A stretch of 7,082 nucleotides of DNA, taken from assembly GCA_903870235.1 (NCBI GenBank), contig CAIQCA010000041.1:1-7082 (forward strand), written 5' to 3'. Each line of letters begins with the position of its first letter. The stretch's first letter is position 1. Positions 1-6,662 of this stretch are shown one piece after another. The notes beneath the pieces are model-generated. The model was given only the letters and a program-made list of their open reading frames with translations. It was not told where the DNA came from and searched no databases. Both the position numbers and the translations under genes were made by a program. This DNA comes from an uncultured bacterium (GTDB lineage: Bacteria; Patescibacteriota; Minisyncoccia; Phycocordibacterales; PALSA-1337).

Positions 1-1
1 A

Positions 2-823
2 TGGAAACTGCCCGCTTTTTCCGCGTACGGCTTCGTCAACCGTGTTGGAATGGCTGGCGGTGCCATTGTTGTCTTTGGTTTATTGGGGGGGGGACGGCAT
101 GTATCTTACTTAGTACGTATTGGTAATGCGACATTGCATTTGTTGCTTGGTGTTGGCACAGAACGTGTCACCGAAGAAGTTCGCTCGAAATTCCCAGATG
201 CTGACATTATCAATATTGATTCAGATAATACCAAAACTGAAAAACAGATAACTTTGGCCATGCAAAAATTCCTAAATAAACCTGGAAGCATCCTTATAGG
301 TACAGAGATGGCACTCCTACATTTATCTGAAGCCGTAGACAATATCGCCATAGCTTCTATAGATTCATTGTTGTCACTGCCGGATTTTCGTATCCAAGAA
401 AGGATGATATATGCTCTCATACGTTTGCGTAGCTTAGCCAAGCGAACATTCTTGATACAAACCAGACGAGCTGAAGAAAAGGTTTTCGAATACGGAGCCA
501 AAGGAAATCTTGGCGATTTCTATCGCACGATAATCCGCGAAAGAAAACAATTCGCTTATCCTCCATTTTCTGTACTTATAAAAATCTCCATCGAAGGTAA
601 AAAAGAAATCATCGCCAAGGAAATGGCAAACATCCAGAAACTACTTGCTCCAAGTGAATTAAATATCTTTCCAGCCTTCACTTCCGCTGGTAAAGGCAAA
701 TCTGCGATACATGGATTGATCAAAATCGTAGCAAAAAACTGGCCACAACATGAGTTAGCAGAAAAACTGCGCGCCTTACCACAGCATATAACCGTAAAGA
801 TAGATCCGGAAAGTTTGCTATAA
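2..823 (+). CDS. priA: Primosomal protein N' (PriA), C-terminal part, 5'-truncated
   Basis: PriA is a superfamily 2 helicase-like protein that reloads the replisome at stalled forks. The frame is open from base 2, so the gene enters from the left; an internal ATG at 50 is not the true start. Numbering from that ATG, GVGTERV (residues 34-40) followed by a FPDADI/NID segment opens the second helicase lobe, and ILIGTEM (81-87) plus SLPDFRIQER (109-118) match PriA motif V and the region after it. FAYPPFSVLIKI (168-179) marks the C-terminal domain. The arginine-rich motif VI (QVAGRAGR in canonical PriA) is replaced by IRLRSLAKR (124-132), so ATPase activity is doubtful; I recall this form from CPR bacteria. 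The zinc-binding cysteines expected before GVGTERV are absent from this frame, which contains a run of nine G at 85-93, so the first ~130 bases may hold an error. The stop is 18 bases before def. Confidence 0.85.
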   Translation, partial: WKLPAFSAYGFVNRVGMAGGAIVVFGLLGGGRHVSYLVRIGNATLHLLLGVGTERVTEEVRSKFPDADIINIDSDNTKTEKQITLAMQKFLNKPGSILIGTEMALLHLSEAVDNIAIASIDSLLSLPDFRIQERMIYALIRLRSLAKRTFLIQTRRAEEKVFEYGAKGNLGDFYRTIIRERKQFAYPPFSVLIKISIEGKKEIIAKEMANIQKLLAPSELNIFPAFTSAGKGKSAIHGLIKIVAKNWPQHELAEKLRALPQHITVKIDPESLL

Positions 824-841
824 TAATCTCCTACATTCCTC

Positions 842-1408
842 ATGCCAACCAAGACACCAAAACAAGACTCAATACCAGTGCCAAATATCGTCCAAAAAGA
901 AGACCCTGTCCTAAGAGGCAAAGCAAAGGAAGTACCTATTGCTGATATAACTTCAAAAGCGATCAAAGACATTATCCGTGATATGCGGATAGCATTGGCT
1001 TCACAGAAAGATGGAGTGGCTATAGCCGCACCTCAGATCGGTAAATCACTCCGTATATTTGTCGTCTCAGGAGAACTTTTGGCCAAAGCCGATAAAACTT
1101 ACACCGGTAGTCCAACCGATCTAATTTTCATAAATCCAACCATCGTTCGTCGCTCAAAGGAGAAAATGGAGGTCGAGGAAGGTTGTCTGTCCGTACGTTG
1201 GTTATACGGCACAATCAATCGCGCGGCCAGAGTAACTCTTCGGGCATACGACGAAAATGGACAAAAGATAGAACGTGGTGCCAGTGGTCTTCTCGCACAA
1301 ATCTTTCAACACGAAACAGACCATTTGGAAGGTACGCTCTTCATCGATCATGCCGACGAAATCTGGGAAATGACTGACGAGGAAATTGCCGAGCTGCAAG
1401 GTAAATAA
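842..1408 (+). CDS. def: Peptide deformylase
   Basis: This cytoplasmic metalloenzyme removes the formyl group from the N-terminal methionine of new proteins at the ribosome exit. All three family motifs are present in order: GVAIAAPQIG (residues 58-67, motif 1), EGCLSV (113-118, motif 2, metal ligand Cys115) and HETDH (157-161, motif 3, ligands His157 and His161 with catalytic Glu158). At 188 residues it is a normal full length. The ATG at 842 gives about 15 residues before the IVQKEDPVLR strand where many deformylases begin, so a short N-terminal extension is predicted; no Shine-Dalgarno sequence precedes it. The gene sits between priA and fmt, a common bacterial order, and is probably co-transcribed with both. 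The C-terminal tail is acidic. Nothing looks broken. Confidence 0.97.
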   Translation: MPTKTPKQDSIPVPNIVQKEDPVLRGKAKEVPIADITSKAIKDIIRDMRIALASQKDGVAIAAPQIGKSLRIFVVSGELLAKADKTYTGSPTDLIFINPTIVRRSKEKMEVEEGCLSVRWLYGTINRAARVTLRAYDENGQKIERGASGLLAQIFQHETDHLEGTLFIDHADEIWEMTDEEIAELQGK

Positions 1409-1459
1409 AAATCGCGGCTATAACAATAAAATTACGCGCAAAAATCCTGCATCAAAAAA

Positions 1460-2413
1460 ATGCCAAAATTACCAATAAAATTTGCTTTCTTCGGATCTTC
1501 GCGTTTTTCCGTAATTGCGCTAGACGAACTAGAGCGTGCTGGTTTTTTACCGGCTTTTGTTGTCACCACTATAGATAAACCCCAAGGCCGTAAAATGATC
1601 CTAACACCAACTCCGGTGAAGGAATGGGCGCTATCAAAAGAAATCAAGGTTTTGGACCCAGTAAAACTAAATGCTGAGTTTATAGAAATACTTAAGAAAG
1701 AAACATTAAGTGCTGGGGATTCACAAAATGGCACGCCGGATTCAAGTCCTGTAACTATATTTGTAGTGGCTTCCTATGGAAAAATAATTCCTCAAGCGGT
1801 GTTAGATATTCCAAAACAAGGAACATTGAATATTCACCCCTCACTCCTTCCCAAATATCGTGGTGCTTCTCCACTTCAATCTGCGATACTAGATGATGCA
1901 AAAGACACCGGTATAACTATCATGATGATAGACGCTGGAATGGATCATGGCCCGATCATCATTCAAGAGAAAGTTCGTGTTGACGAGTGGCCGACATACG
2001 AAGACTTCGAGAAGATGATGGCCGAGAAAGGTGCTAAGCTTCTTGCAGAAATTTTACCAAAATGGACTGCCAATGAAATCAAAGCCAAAGAACAAGATCA
2101 CACGGCGGCTACATTCACAAAGAAAATTACCAAAGAAGATGGGCTCATCGATTTGGCGTGCATAGAAAATACTGATCCTACTGATCAATATACAGCTTTC
2201 CGAAAAATCCAAGCCTTTCATGAATGGCCACAGGCTTACTTCTTTGTGGAACACAACGGAAAAAATATTCGTGTCAAAGTAACGAAAGCTTCGTGGCAAA
2301 ATAGCGCCGACATCTCTACGTCAAAATTAATCATAGAGAAAGTCATACCCGAAGGCAGCAAAGAGATGTCCTACAATGATTTCCTGAGAGGATACAAAAT
2401 ATCTAGTTTATAA
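1460..2413 (+). CDS. fmt: Methionyl-tRNA formyltransferase
   Basis: Fmt transfers a formyl group from 10-formyltetrahydrofolate to Met-tRNAfMet, making the initiator whose formyl group Def later removes. The N-terminal Rossmann-like formyltransferase domain starts at FAFFGSSRFS. The catalytic signature is NIHPSLLPKYRG (from residue 124), with Asn124 and His126 as active-site residues. MIDAGMDHGPI (156-166) supplies Asp162, 36 residues after His126, the same spacing as His108 and Asp144 in the E. coli enzyme. The C-terminal tRNA-binding domain occupies about 210-317 (RKIQAFHEWPQAYF). Length (317) is typical. An unusual low-complexity insert rich in S, G, D and P lies at about 84-97, in a loop before the FVVASYGKIIP strand. 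The gap to def is 51 bases, with no Shine-Dalgarno motif. The 3' end overlaps the end of a small opposite-strand frame by 11 bases. Confidence 0.97.
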   Translation: MPKLPIKFAFFGSSRFSVIALDELERAGFLPAFVVTTIDKPQGRKMILTPTPVKEWALSKEIKVLDPVKLNAEFIEILKKETLSAGDSQNGTPDSSPVTIFVVASYGKIIPQAVLDIPKQGTLNIHPSLLPKYRGASPLQSAILDDAKDTGITIMMIDAGMDHGPIIIQEKVRVDEWPTYEDFEKMMAEKGAKLLAEILPKWTANEIKAKEQDHTAATFTKKITKEDGLIDLACIENTDPTDQYTAFRKIQAFHEWPQAYFFVEHNGKNIRVKVTKASWQNSADISTSKLIIEKVIPEGSKEMSYNDFLRGYKISSL

Positions 2414-2585
2414 CACCTTGTAAGGCGATATTCTGATAAGTTAGCTTTGCCTCCAAGGCGTCCGCTTTGTTGGTAAACCAGTACATTACCATCCAAAAAC
2501 ACCACACAGAAATAAGAGTGATGCAAAGCCACTGATTTACATTTTGTCGGAGATTAAAATTATAAAATTCTTGCGACATAACCAA
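2403..2585 (-). CDS. Possible small single-pass membrane protein
   Basis: This 60-codon frame starts at TTG (2585) or, as 58 codons, at ATG (2579). The predicted protein has a polar N-terminus, one strongly hydrophobic aromatic stretch at about residues 19-37 (from WLCITLISVW), then a charged region with alternating lysine and glutamate that could be helical. I do not recognise a family. In favour: it fills the otherwise empty space between fmt and hpf, lies 13 bases after hpf on the same strand, and shows an ordered soluble-membrane-soluble layout. Against: no Shine-Dalgarno motif, a short length, and an 11-base tail-to-tail overlap with fmt. It could be the second gene of an hpf transcript or a chance frame. 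Confidence 0.42.
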   Translation of the reverse strand: MVMSQEFYNFNLRQNVNQWLCITLISVWCFWMVMYWFTNKADALEAKLTYQNIALQGVIN

Positions 2586-2598
2586 AATTCAGTCTGAC

Positions 2599-3003
2599 TT
2601 ACTCGTCACTTTCATCTGTGGCCGCCACGTCGCTATTTCCAAATGGCCACATACCACGCATCATCGACTTGATCTTGGCCCCACCATTACGAGCCAAACC
2701 AATAATTTTCTTTCTGCGTGAAGTCATGCTGTACTGAGCATCGACAAAGATTTCGTCGATGGCCATTATCAGATCTTCTCTCTCTGCCTCGGCAAAAATA
2801 TTCTGCTTATGTCCGACAATGTGAATTTCAGCCCTGAAAATATCCCCTTTATGGTGATGAACGGTCGTGCGACCAATTTCAATATCACACTTCACTGAAT
2901 CGTCTCCATTGAATAAATTTTCAATCTTGGCGACATGCTTGTTTATGTATTCTGAAATGGCTGGTGAGAGCGTAACTGCGGTCGTCTTTATATGTGTATT
3001 CAT
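2599..3003 (-). CDS. hpf: Ribosome hibernation promoting factor, short form (HPF/RaiA family)
   Basis: The protein (134 residues) resembles the ribosome-associated sigma-54 modulation/S30EA family, which binds the decoding centre of the 30S subunit and silences ribosomes under slow growth. The beta-alpha-beta-beta-beta-alpha pattern is visible: MNTHIKTTAVTLSPAISEYI, an acidic loop, CDIEIGRTTVHHHKGDIFRAEI, then AEAEREDLIMAIDEIFVDAQ. A basic segment (RRKK near 96-99) and a short tail with RGMWPFG follow. It lacks the separate C-terminal dimerisation domain of long HPF. The frame is open up to 3150, but I chose ATG at 3003 because family homology begins exactly there, and an extended -10 promoter lies inside the longer version. 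No Shine-Dalgarno motif is seen. It diverges from the tRNA-Asn gene across about 240 bases. Confidence 0.88.
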   Translation of the reverse strand: MNTHIKTTAVTLSPAISEYINKHVAKIENLFNGDDSVKCDIEIGRTTVHHHKGDIFRAEIHIVGHKQNIFAEAEREDLIMAIDEIFVDAQYSMTSRRKKIIGLARNGGAKIKSMMRGMWPFGNSDVAATDESDE

Positions 3004-3045
3004 GGAAGTAGATTTAAACTGATTGATAATATGATCACCAATAAA

Positions 3046-3054
3046 AGTATACCA
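3046..3054 (-). promoter_or_regulatory. Extended -10 promoter for hpf
   Basis: On the - strand the bases read TGGTATACT: a TGn extension directly before TATACT (five of six matches to TATAAT). No TTGACA-like -35 box occurs 16-18 bases upstream, as is usual for extended -10 promoters. Transcription would start near 3039, giving a leader of about 36 bases before the ATG at 3003. This position argues against the longer hpf start at 3150. Confidence 0.5.
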
Positions 3055-3166
3055 TAAGAGTCGCGTCCTTGGTGCATTTTTGGGTTTTGATTTTACTTTA
3101 TAAATGTGATACATTTTGGTGTGTTCGGTAAATTGAAAAGTTCCGGACATTCTTTGAAAGCTAAAT

Positions 3167-3195
3167 ACATTCCTCGATAGCTGTTTTGGTAGGTC
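3167..3195 (+). repeat. Imperfect direct copy of the 5' end of tRNA-Asn
   Basis: The stretch beginning ACATTCCTCG and containing TAGCT and TTGGTAG matches the start of tRNA-Asn plus its four preceding bases (3240-3268) in about 22 of 29 positions without gaps. The offset is exactly 73 bases, the length of the tRNA itself. Similarity stops after the D-arm, so this is at most a decayed 5' half and cannot fold as a tRNA. It overlaps no gene. Confidence 0.45.
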
Positions 3196-3202
3196 GATTG
3201 CT

Positions 3203-3231
3203 TGACCAAGTTAATTCCAAGATAGTATCGT
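3203..3231 (+). promoter_or_regulatory. Sigma-70-type promoter for tRNA-Asn
   Basis: TTGACC at 3203-3208 (five of six matches to TTGACA) is followed after a 17-base spacer by TATCGT at 3226-3231 (four of six matches to TATAAT). The predicted start near 3238 leaves only about six bases before the mature tRNA 5' end at 3244, a normal tRNA leader length. Spacing and position both fit. Confidence 0.6.
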
Positions 3232-3243
3232 GTGGAATCACAT

Positions 3244-3316
3244 TCCTCGGTAGCTCAGCTGGTAGAGCAGCTCGCTGTTAACGAGTTGGTCGTAGGTTCG
3301 AATCCTACCCGAGGAG
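3244..3316 (+). tRNA. tRNA-Asn (anticodon GTT)
   Basis: The full cloverleaf is readable. The acceptor stem is TCCTCGG (3244-3250) paired with CCGAGGA (3309-3315), with discriminator G at 3316. The D-stem is GCTC/GAGC (3253-3256 with 3265-3268). The anticodon stem is GCTCG/CGAGT with loop CTGTTAA (3275-3281), placing GTT at 3277-3279. A 5-base variable loop follows, then T-stem GTAGG/CCTAC around loop TTCGAAT (3297-3303). The bases after the discriminator are CCCA, not CCA, so the CCA tail is probably added enzymatically. The recombinase gene on the opposite strand ends inside its 3' part. Confidence 0.97.
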
Positions 3317-3320
3317 CCCA
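3304..3320. other. Putative integration junction (attL) at the 3' end of tRNA-Asn
   Basis: The tRNA 3' strand (T-stem and acceptor) meets the last codons of a serine recombinase on the opposite strand, whose stop lies at 3305-3307. An integrase gene ending in a tRNA 3' end is a classic sign of an element inserted there that leaves the tRNA intact. The exact crossover cannot be fixed without the other end: no second copy of the tRNA 3' end appears to the right in this window. Serine integrases need only a very short identical core, so the shared sequence may be brief. Confidence 0.5.
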
Positions 3321-4792
3321 ATAGGTTGGTTAGATAAAGCAAGGATGGTATTGAAGGGAGAACGTAGCTCAAACGTTAGCTTTTTTCCTTCTGCCACCGA
3401 GTTCTGAAGTAGATAATTCAGAAGTGCTCGTTTTTCATCCAATTCAGAACTTTCGAAAAGTTTGAGAGCATTTTTTGCTAGATTCAATACATTAGACGCA
3501 GTAATGTAGTATTTTTCGTCTGCGTTCGTATGATCCTCAATTTGCACTAGAACTTCTCGTTGTCGTTCCTTGAATGATTTCAGACGAATATCGTAATCAT
3601 CTTTCTGAATCGTTCCCTCAAGTAACAGATCGGTCATGCGACTTATCTTAATTTGTATAGCATCGTATTCTAAACGTAAGCTAACGAGTGCATCTTTATG
3701 ATAAATATCTTTTGAATCATTCGACTTACGAAGACCTTCAACAACTTCATCGATAACCGCTTGAGGAATACGGCTAAAACTCTTTAAAACCTCGTATATA
3801 GGCTCTAGGAGTACTTTCTCGGGAACATATATCTTCTTGTCGCAGATCTCCTTCTTGGCGTTTGTACAGGCATAGTATACATATTTACCTTTGGCAGTTT
3901 CCGGACTCAAAGCACATCCGCATTTAGCACATCTAATCAAACCTCTGAAGATGGCAGGTTTGGCGGCGTACTGGAAAGGCTTCTTTCCCCATCCCTTACG
4001 GATAGCCTCACATCGATCAAATAGCTCACGAGTAATCAATCGATCATACTTGTGTGGCCAAACCTTTCCCTTTGCAATCATTTCCCCATAGTAAAAAGGA
4101 TTTTGTAAAATATGTTCGACAAGGCTCGTAGCTATCGGTGTACCAACACTACTTCGCAGACCCTCTTTTGTTATTGCACTACGAACAGTTAGGAACGAGT
4201 AGTTGCCAGATGCGTACAGCTCAAACATGGTACGGATGAAATGCGCTTTCTCTGGATCAAGACCGATACCAACTCGAACCTTTTCACCATTATCCTTCGT
4301 TTTGTATATGCTCTTATATCCAATGGGTGGTCTACCAGGAAATTCGCCGTTCTTGAGCATCTGATCTTGTTTTCTTTTAACGTTATCACTTAACTGCAGT
4401 ACATAACTTCTAGCGAACATGACGCCCATATCCCAACGCAGGAGATCAGAGCTGTTTGATTCTTTATTTAAGGTTAAGTTTTCTCGATAAAAATGTATCT
4501 GAAGTTTTCCTGCTTTTCTGAAATCGTCTAGGATCACTGATTCTTTGAAACTTCTCTGAAGTCTATCGATTGTATCAACAACCAACAAAATCTCTTCTTT
4601 TGAAGTCTCGATGTCTTTTACCACTTCCTGAAACTTCATCCTATCTCCTTTTGTTGATGACTCTTCGATCTCGTAAGTCTTCCACAAAGGAACCCCGAAC
4701 CTCTTCGGTACATCAGAGATGCGTCCAATTTGAGCCTCATTAGAGTCTTGTTTATTCCCATCTGAAACTCTGGCGAGGATTATTGCTTTCAT
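3305..4792 (-). CDS. Large serine recombinase / integrase
   Basis: The protein (495 residues) should cut and rejoin DNA at attachment sites through a phosphoserine link. The N-terminal resolvase domain (about 1-145) begins with ILARVSDGNKQ, giving catalytic Ser10 and Arg8; DTIDRLQRSF (73-82) supplies the conserved arginines 77 and 80. The recombinase domain (about 155-265) includes FPGRPPIGYK and a typical ILQNPFYYGEM segment. A zinc ribbon follows with Cys288, Cys291, Cys309 and Cys317. Residues about 365-420 look like the coiled-coil insert of large serine integrases. All catalytic residues are present, so activity is plausible. The ATG overlaps the stop of the upstream nuclease gene by four bases (ATGA), suggesting translational coupling, with only a weak AAGAAA-type ribosome site. 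The stop lies inside tRNA-Asn, pointing to self-integration there. Confidence 0.93.
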   Translation of the reverse strand: MKAIILARVSDGNKQDSNEAQIGRISDVPKRFGVPLWKTYEIEESSTKGDRMKFQEVVKDIETSKEEILLVVDTIDRLQRSFKESVILDDFRKAGKLQIHFYRENLTLNKESNSSDLLRWDMGVMFARSYVLQLSDNVKRKQDQMLKNGEFPGRPPIGYKSIYKTKDNGEKVRVGIGLDPEKAHFIRTMFELYASGNYSFLTVRSAITKEGLRSSVGTPIATSLVEHILQNPFYYGEMIAKGKVWPHKYDRLITRELFDRCEAIRKGWGKKPFQYAAKPAIFRGLIRCAKCGCALSPETAKGKYVYYACTNAKKEICDKKIYVPEKVLLEPIYEVLKSFSRIPQAVIDEVVEGLRKSNDSKDIYHKDALVSLRLEYDAIQIKISRMTDLLLEGTIQKDDYDIRLKSFKERQREVLVQIEDHTNADEKYYITASNVLNLAKNALKLFESSELDEKRALLNYLLQNSVAEGKKLTFELRSPFNTILALSNQPIGLLG

Positions 4793-6660
4793 TGTTTCTT
4801 GTAATTTGAATTCGCAATGTTGATTTTCTTTGCTTCACTCAAGTTAATTCTGAATTTGTAATTATGCTTTGCCAACAATCCAAGTAATTCTGCCCCATTA
4901 AGGAGAGTGATTGGTTCATTCTGTGCGAATGCATAAGCATCAGAACCATAGGTACTTGTGGTAACCAAAATTCCCTTCGATGCACCTTCTTTTTTAACAA
5001 CAGCACATAAATCTCGTACCGCGCTTACATCAACTGTATTTGTATATCTTTTGGCTTGAATGATGTATTTACCACCCTTTATTGGATCCGGAATAAAGAC
5101 AACAGCATCAACACCACGATCTCTACTTGCCTGGGTAACCTTAACCTCACCACCTTCTGAAGCAAATTCTTTTTCGAATAATTCAGCGATGAGACTTTCG
5201 AAGTCTTGCCAATCCATAGCCGCGAGATTTGTTTCAGAGCCGAGCTTATTCAATACCTCCTTTGTTTCTATAAACCTTTTGTCTTTCTTATCAAGAGACA
5301 TCATGGGTGTAACGGGGATAATATCTATCAATTTTCCTGCAGATTTGCCTTTGAGATTTGTGAACGCTGATAGAGGATCGAGTTTGCTTAAATTAAGAGC
5401 CATAATTTTATCTTTCTCCACAACGAGAGACGAGGTATATGTCTTTGTTTTAACACCAGTATTAGGATCGTCAAACTCAACCCAACCATTTAATACAAGA
5501 AGTTTGATCTGATTCTTTATATCATTTCTAAACAATTCATACGCAATTCTCAAGATAATAGCCGGATGTATGCTTGGAACCTCATCCTTCTTTTCCCTCT
5601 GATTCAACTCCTTCTTGGCTATACCGCTCTTCAATGTAACTTTCTTGTAAATATCAGTATGAACAACGTCCGGAAGCATCACCTCAACGATTGCTATCGA
5701 TTCGATAGGATCAAAGTCAACATTCCAGACTCTTGGGACGGCCTTTGGTAACTCAATACCATCGACTATCAGGTTTATTCGAGAAATCATGCTTTCCTTA
5801 TCTCCCTTTTCATAACCAGATAGTATGCCACTGAAAAAACTACTGTTCTTAACGCGATTCTTTGCATCTTCCTCAAGCTGTTGATTGAACTCGTCAATTT
5901 CTTCATTGAGAGCAACAACAGAATCCAGCTTCACCGAAGACGTAAAGTGAGGAAATCTGACTACAGGTATCTCTTTGTTTGCCGAAATCAAATCACTTTC
6001 AATATCGCACCAGGGCTCTTCATTCGGAGTCAGTATGTCTCTGATATATTCAATGTACATTTCACCAGATCCTTTAGTTTTATTGATCTCTTGAATTCCG
6101 GCGGGATCATTCTGCTGTCTTTTCCTAAACTCGAAGCTCTCACGCGCCTTTTTAACCATCCGCTCTTCAATAGCGATCTTGTTATCACGACGAGTCTTTT
6201 CGTCTTGGATTTTCCTTTTTTCAGAATCAAGCCTATTCCTTTCACTGGAAACCTTATACTTACTGTCATCGAGACTTGATTTTATCTGTTTAGCCAAAGC
6301 CGACCATTCTGCCGGGGCATTACCTATCCATTGTGAAAGATATTTATGATCGGGACTTACGCTCATCTTGTTTTCAGCAAGAGCAATCTCGTTTATGCAA
6401 TCCCTAGTAATATTATCTGTCTCGTAATATCTGTATGAAGTTGATGCACCCGTAACTTTGAGTTCAAATTGTTTGATTATATCGGTATTCCGATCAAATA
6501 GACTCTTCGAAGTATCAATCACCCTATCCTTGTACTTCTCATCCCGGCGATTGAGGAAGCTTTGATTTTTTTGGTTTGTAGAACTGATACTAGAAACTCC
6601 TTTAGATCCTTTTACGATCAACCAAATTATTCCGGCAATGATAAGTACTACCCAGGTCAT
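4789..6660 (-). CDS. Membrane-anchored restriction endonuclease-like protein with C-terminal Mrr domain
   Basis: The protein (623 residues) has three parts. A hydrophobic N-terminus (about 3-17, WVVLIIAGIIWLIV) looks like a single membrane anchor. A long charged middle includes a probable coiled coil at about 130-183 (rich in K, R, E and D) and a region (about 200-450) I cannot assign. The C-terminal domain (about 480-600) is an Mrr-type PD-(D/E)XK nuclease: WQDFESLIAELFE supplies the helix glutamate 488, RDRGVDAVVF carries Asp518, and IIQAKRY carries the Gln535-Lys537 catalytic pair, followed by AVRDLCAVVKKEGASKGILV and a TLLNGAELLGLL ending. Such domains cut foreign or modified DNA in restriction systems; substrate here is unknown. 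It starts 2 bases after the HTH gene and overlaps the recombinase by 4. No separate methylase is visible, so a modification-dependent or stand-alone role is inferred. Confidence 0.85.
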   Translation of the reverse strand: MTWVVLIIAGIIWLIVKGSKGVSSISSTNQKNQSFLNRRDEKYKDRVIDTSKSLFDRNTDIIKQFELKVTGASTSYRYYETDNITRDCINEIALAENKMSVSPDHKYLSQWIGNAPAEWSALAKQIKSSLDDSKYKVSSERNRLDSEKRKIQDEKTRRDNKIAIEERMVKKARESFEFRKRQQNDPAGIQEINKTKGSGEMYIEYIRDILTPNEEPWCDIESDLISANKEIPVVRFPHFTSSVKLDSVVALNEEIDEFNQQLEEDAKNRVKNSSFFSGILSGYEKGDKESMISRINLIVDGIELPKAVPRVWNVDFDPIESIAIVEVMLPDVVHTDIYKKVTLKSGIAKKELNQREKKDEVPSIHPAIILRIAYELFRNDIKNQIKLLVLNGWVEFDDPNTGVKTKTYTSSLVVEKDKIMALNLSKLDPLSAFTNLKGKSAGKLIDIIPVTPMMSLDKKDKRFIETKEVLNKLGSETNLAAMDWQDFESLIAELFEKEFASEGGEVKVTQASRDRGVDAVVFIPDPIKGGKYIIQAKRYTNTVDVSAVRDLCAVVKKEGASKGILVTTSTYGSDAYAFAQNEPITLLNGAELLGLLAKHNYKFRINLSEAKKINIANSNYKKQ

Positions 6661-6662
6661 AT

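Larger units (their letters stand above)
3004..3243. other. Divergent intergenic region between hpf and tRNA-Asn
   Basis: This 240-base AT-rich stretch holds the hpf promoter (3046-3054, - strand), the tRNA promoter (3203-3231, + strand) and an imperfect copy of the first part of the tRNA (3167-3195). The open frame that crosses its left part on the - strand (to 3150) has no family resemblance beyond the hpf portion and I read it as non-coding. Two small inverted repeats are present: GGTC/GACC at 3192-3207 and ATTCCA/TGGAAT at 3214-3238. Neither is followed by a T-run. Confidence 0.6.

Noticed and set aside
819..824. TATAAT overlapping the priA stop as a def promoter
   Set aside because: No -35-like sequence occurs at a usable distance, and def is close enough to priA to be co-transcribed.
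556..972. Antisense open frame across priA and def
   Set aside because: It lies opposite two well-supported genes and shows no family resemblance; the same applies to the antisense frames at 106-501, 1432-1734 and 2054-2299.
2416..2459. Hairpins CCTTGTAAGG and GCCTCCAAGGC after fmt as terminators
   Set aside because: Stems are only four bases, loops are two or three bases, and no T-run follows on either strand.
3004..3150. Longer hpf start giving 49 extra residues
   Set aside because: The extra sequence has no family resemblance, and an extended -10 promoter lies inside it; homology begins exactly at the ATG at 3003.
3171..3243. A second tRNA gene upstream of tRNA-Asn
   Set aside because: Only the acceptor 5' strand and part of the D-arm resemble a tRNA; there is no T-arm and no matching acceptor 3' strand.
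3317..3330. CCAA/TTGG inverted repeat just after the tRNA as a terminator
   Set aside because: Four base pairs with no T-run. It may be part of an attachment site but is too short to support as one by itself.
5060..6279. + strand open frames inside the nuclease gene (5060-5512, 5566-5751, 5881-6279)
   Set aside because: They are opposite a continuous 623-codon gene with a clear domain and have no recognisable motifs.
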